Shown one piece after another: positions 22,288 to 23,840 of a stretch of 23,840 nucleotides of DNA. Source of the stretch: a virus; the IMG/VR virus record IMGVR_UViG_3300042883_001486, positions 1 through 23,840 of that record. One strand, 5' to 3'. A program made the position numbers and the translations under genes. Position 1 is the first letter of the stretch. Each line of letters begins with the position of its first letter. The notes below the pieces were generated by a model. It did no database searches. It was not told the origin of the DNA and worked only from the letters and a program-made list of their open reading frames with translations.

Positions 22288-23124
22288 ATGATCACCAAGA
22301 AGTTCAAGGTTGTTACCCAGACCGACTCGATCGAAAAGGGCAAGCCCGGCACGACGGCGGATAACTGGATGGATGATTGCGCGCCCAGCTCGCTTGCCGC
22401 GGCCGTGAACTGGCTTCTCGGGACTGCCTACACCTCGAAGGATGGAGTGGCCTGGGTCGCCAAGGCTGGACGCAAGGATCGCGACGGCTTCGGTGATCCC
22501 ACAACCTTCGAGCAGATTGGCCGAGCCACCAAGGCACTCGGCCTTCGTATGGAATGGGCCAAGTCATGGCCTCAGGTCCTGACCGCGCTTGCCGACGAGA
22601 GCCGCGCCCTACTCATCAGCGTCGACCAGCCGAACAACTACCCGGCAACCGTCCGGCTCAGCAAGTGGGCCGCGGCTCACAAGAAGCGAACCGGTGGCAA
22701 GGCTTATGGGCACCTGACGGCCGCCGTGGGCGGACCAAAGGGGGCACAGTGGGCCGACCCAACCATGTCCGGCAAGGGCAAGGAGGCATACGCCGTTGAC
22801 GTTACCGTCGAGGAGCTAAGGGGCATCCTTGAGTCCCGCTTCCCGGGTCAGGCATATAAGGGAGTCCGGATCGTCTCAGTGGTCAACGCCAAGCCGGCCC
22901 CGGCCCCAACCCCGGCCATTACCCCCATCGCCGCCTCGCTCCCGGCCATCCCGGCCCCCAAGCCGGTGACGCCAGCGCCAAAGCCAGCCGATCCCCGGCA
23001 GGCGGCGCGAGTAGAGCTACAGACCATCCTGGGCCGCATCCTCAAGATGCCCTGGGGTGAGGCCAAGGCGGCGGCCTGGGGCCGAGTAACCGCACTTCGC
23101 CAGCTCATCAATCGTAATAAATAA
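22288..23124 (+). CDS. Endolysin with C39-like cysteine peptidase domain
   Basis: The product is 278 residues, with AAGGAGA upstream. Residues about 25-200 look like a peptidase C39-like domain: catalytic C31 in DDCAPSSLAAAVNWLLG, H142 in AYGHLTAAVGG, and D157 in WADPT. Residues 201-236 are a Pro/Ala-rich linker (AKPAPAPTPA, then PAPKPVTPAPKPADPR). The C-terminal 40 residues are helical and basic and may bind the cell wall. It would cut peptidoglycan peptides at lysis, released by the holin encoded next. No signal peptide. Alternative: a virion or other peptidase; position in front of a holin favours endolysin. Confidence 0.75.
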   Translation: MITKKFKVVTQTDSIEKGKPGTTADNWMDDCAPSSLAAAVNWLLGTAYTSKDGVAWVAKAGRKDRDGFGDPTTFEQIGRATKALGLRMEWAKSWPQVLTALADESRALLISVDQPNNYPATVRLSKWAAAHKKRTGGKAYGHLTAAVGGPKGAQWADPTMSGKGKEAYAVDVTVEELRGILESRFPGQAYKGVRIVSVVNAKPAPAPTPAITPIAASLPAIPAPKPVTPAPKPADPRQAARVELQTILGRILKMPWGEAKAAAWGRVTALRQLINRNK

Positions 23125-23139
23125 CAAAGGAGAACCGAC

Positions 23140-23559
23140 GTGAACGACATTCTTTCCCAGCTCGCTACCGCCCTCGTAGTGGCTCTTGTTCCGGTTGCAA
23201 TCGGGGCCCTTGGCTATCTCGTTCGCGCGGCGATCTCATACCTTAAGGCCCGCACCAGCGCCGAGCACTATGCACTTCTCGAGAAGCTTGCAACTCAAGC
23301 CGTTGCGGCTGCTGAGCAGACCATGAAGAGCTCGGCCGGCAAGGCCAAGCTTGAGGCGGCCACTGCCGTTGTCCGCAATGCCCTTCTCAAGAAGGGGATC
23401 CAGTTGGACGAGTCACAGATCGCCGCTGCGATCGAGGCCGCCGTCTATGTCGAGAAGGGATTTATGTTCTCTTCTGCCGACACTGGCGTTAGTGCCATCG
23501 CTGCTTTGCCTGAGCCAGACGCTCAGACGGATGCCGCCGCCGACAGCGCGGTAATCTAA
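23140..23559 (+). CDS. Holin, LL-H family-like
   Basis: The product is 139 residues from GTG 23140, with AAAGGAGA upstream. A single strong membrane segment is at residues 8-35 (ATALVVALVPVAIGALGYLV). It is followed by the helix LEKLATQAVAAAEQTMK, GKAKLEAATAVVRNALLKKG and IAAAIEAAVYVEKG, the pattern of LL-H-type phage holins. The last 30 residues are Ala/Asp-rich. It should oligomerise in the inner membrane and release or activate the endolysin encoded 15 nt upstream. Confidence 0.75.
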   Translation: MNDILSQLATALVVALVPVAIGALGYLVRAAISYLKARTSAEHYALLEKLATQAVAAAEQTMKSSAGKAKLEAATAVVRNALLKKGIQLDESQIAAAIEAAVYVEKGFMFSSADTGVSAIAALPEPDAQTDAAADSAVI

Positions 23560-23804
23560 TGTTTGGCCTGGCGATCATCGCGACCATCGCGTTGGTCGTC
23601 GTAGCCAGTTCTGCGGTCGTAGCCTGTGGCTTTGCCTTTCTGGCAATGCGCTCAGTGCTACGCACCGAGATCGAGCGCCGCGACATGATGGCCGCATCAA
23701 TGGAGAACCTGCTCTCCCAGGAACAGGCGATCAAGGCTCTGAGCGAACATCTAAAGCAGAAGGAAGAGGACGATGTCTTCTCTCTAGACGAGAGGACCCA
23801 CTGA
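23559..23804 (+). CDS. Small membrane protein, lysis block
   Basis: The product is 81 residues; its ATG overlaps the holin stop by one base (TAATG). Residues 2-32 are a membrane segment (GLAIIATIALVVVASSAVVA, C23 inside). Residues about 36-70 form a charged helix or coiled coil (RTEIERRDMMAASMENLLSQ, EHLKQKEEDD). The small size and the position directly after a holin suggest a second holin, an antiholin or a spanin-like component, but the sequence does not decide. Confidence 0.65.
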   Translation: MFGLAIIATIALVVVASSAVVACGFAFLAMRSVLRTEIERRDMMAASMENLLSQEQAIKALSEHLKQKEEDDVFSLDERTH

Positions 23805-23840
23805 TGGCTGCTCCATCTAAGAACGTCGGCACCAAGGTTG
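23804..23840 (+). CDS. Start of an unidentified gene (3' partial)
   Basis: Its ATG shares one base with the TGA of the previous gene (TGATG). Only MAAPSKNVGTKV is visible before the window ends, too short to identify. Confidence 0.5.
   Translation, partial: MAAPSKNVGTKV

Overview
The window is part of a tailed double-stranded DNA phage genome (Caudoviricetes), or a prophage or contig of one. It has a terminase, portal, scaffold, coat, neck, tail tube, tape measure, baseplate and fiber block with siphovirus character: no contractile sheath gene is visible, and the tape measure is short at 586 residues. The DNA is GC-rich and densely coded, with 1-4 nt start/stop overlaps and strong Shine-Dalgarno sites, so the host is bacterial. 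The host cannot be fixed from this sequence. The large terminase and the P22-like coat protein resemble actinobacteriophage types to my eye, but that is an impression only. I see no integrase, repressor, tRNA or DNA polymerase in the window.

Layout. Block 1, nt 1-4896, plus strand, is the replication/recombination (early) block. It holds the 3' part of a RepA-like AAA helicase, a 440-bp non-coding region with tandem repeats and an AT-rich core (candidate origin), a tiny basic protein, a pentapeptide-repeat protein, an HTH-metallophosphoesterase fusion, two small unknown proteins, a Rad52-type annealing protein and an Ogr/Delta-like zinc-finger protein. A strong hairpin terminator at 4916-4946 separates it from the convergent block 2.

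Block 2, nt 4999-21743, minus strand, is the virion block. In transcription order it holds small terminase, large terminase, portal, scaffold, major capsid protein, a strong GC hairpin, four neck/completion proteins, tail tube, a small unknown, two overlapping tail-assembly chaperone frames, tape measure, baseplate hub, a collagen-containing tail fiber, a lectin-like tail protein, a 62-aa protein made of 16-residue repeats, and a membrane/coiled-coil protein.

Block 3, nt 21970-23840, plus strand, diverges from the terminase genes and is the lysis block. It holds a small unknown protein, a C39-like cysteine-peptidase endolysin, an LL-H-type holin, a second small membrane protein, and the first codons of another gene.

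Most noteworthy: the tail-chaperone frames overlap in the +1 (or -2) relation rather than the usual -1, at a TCC-TGA site followed by a GC stem-loop. A 9-bp tandem repeat array and three copies of an 11-mer flank an AT-rich stretch beside the helicase gene. An 11-codon mini-ORF repeats the start of the lectin-like tail gene. An Ogr/Delta-type finger ends the early block. I found no clear evidence for a wholly new defence or mobile system.
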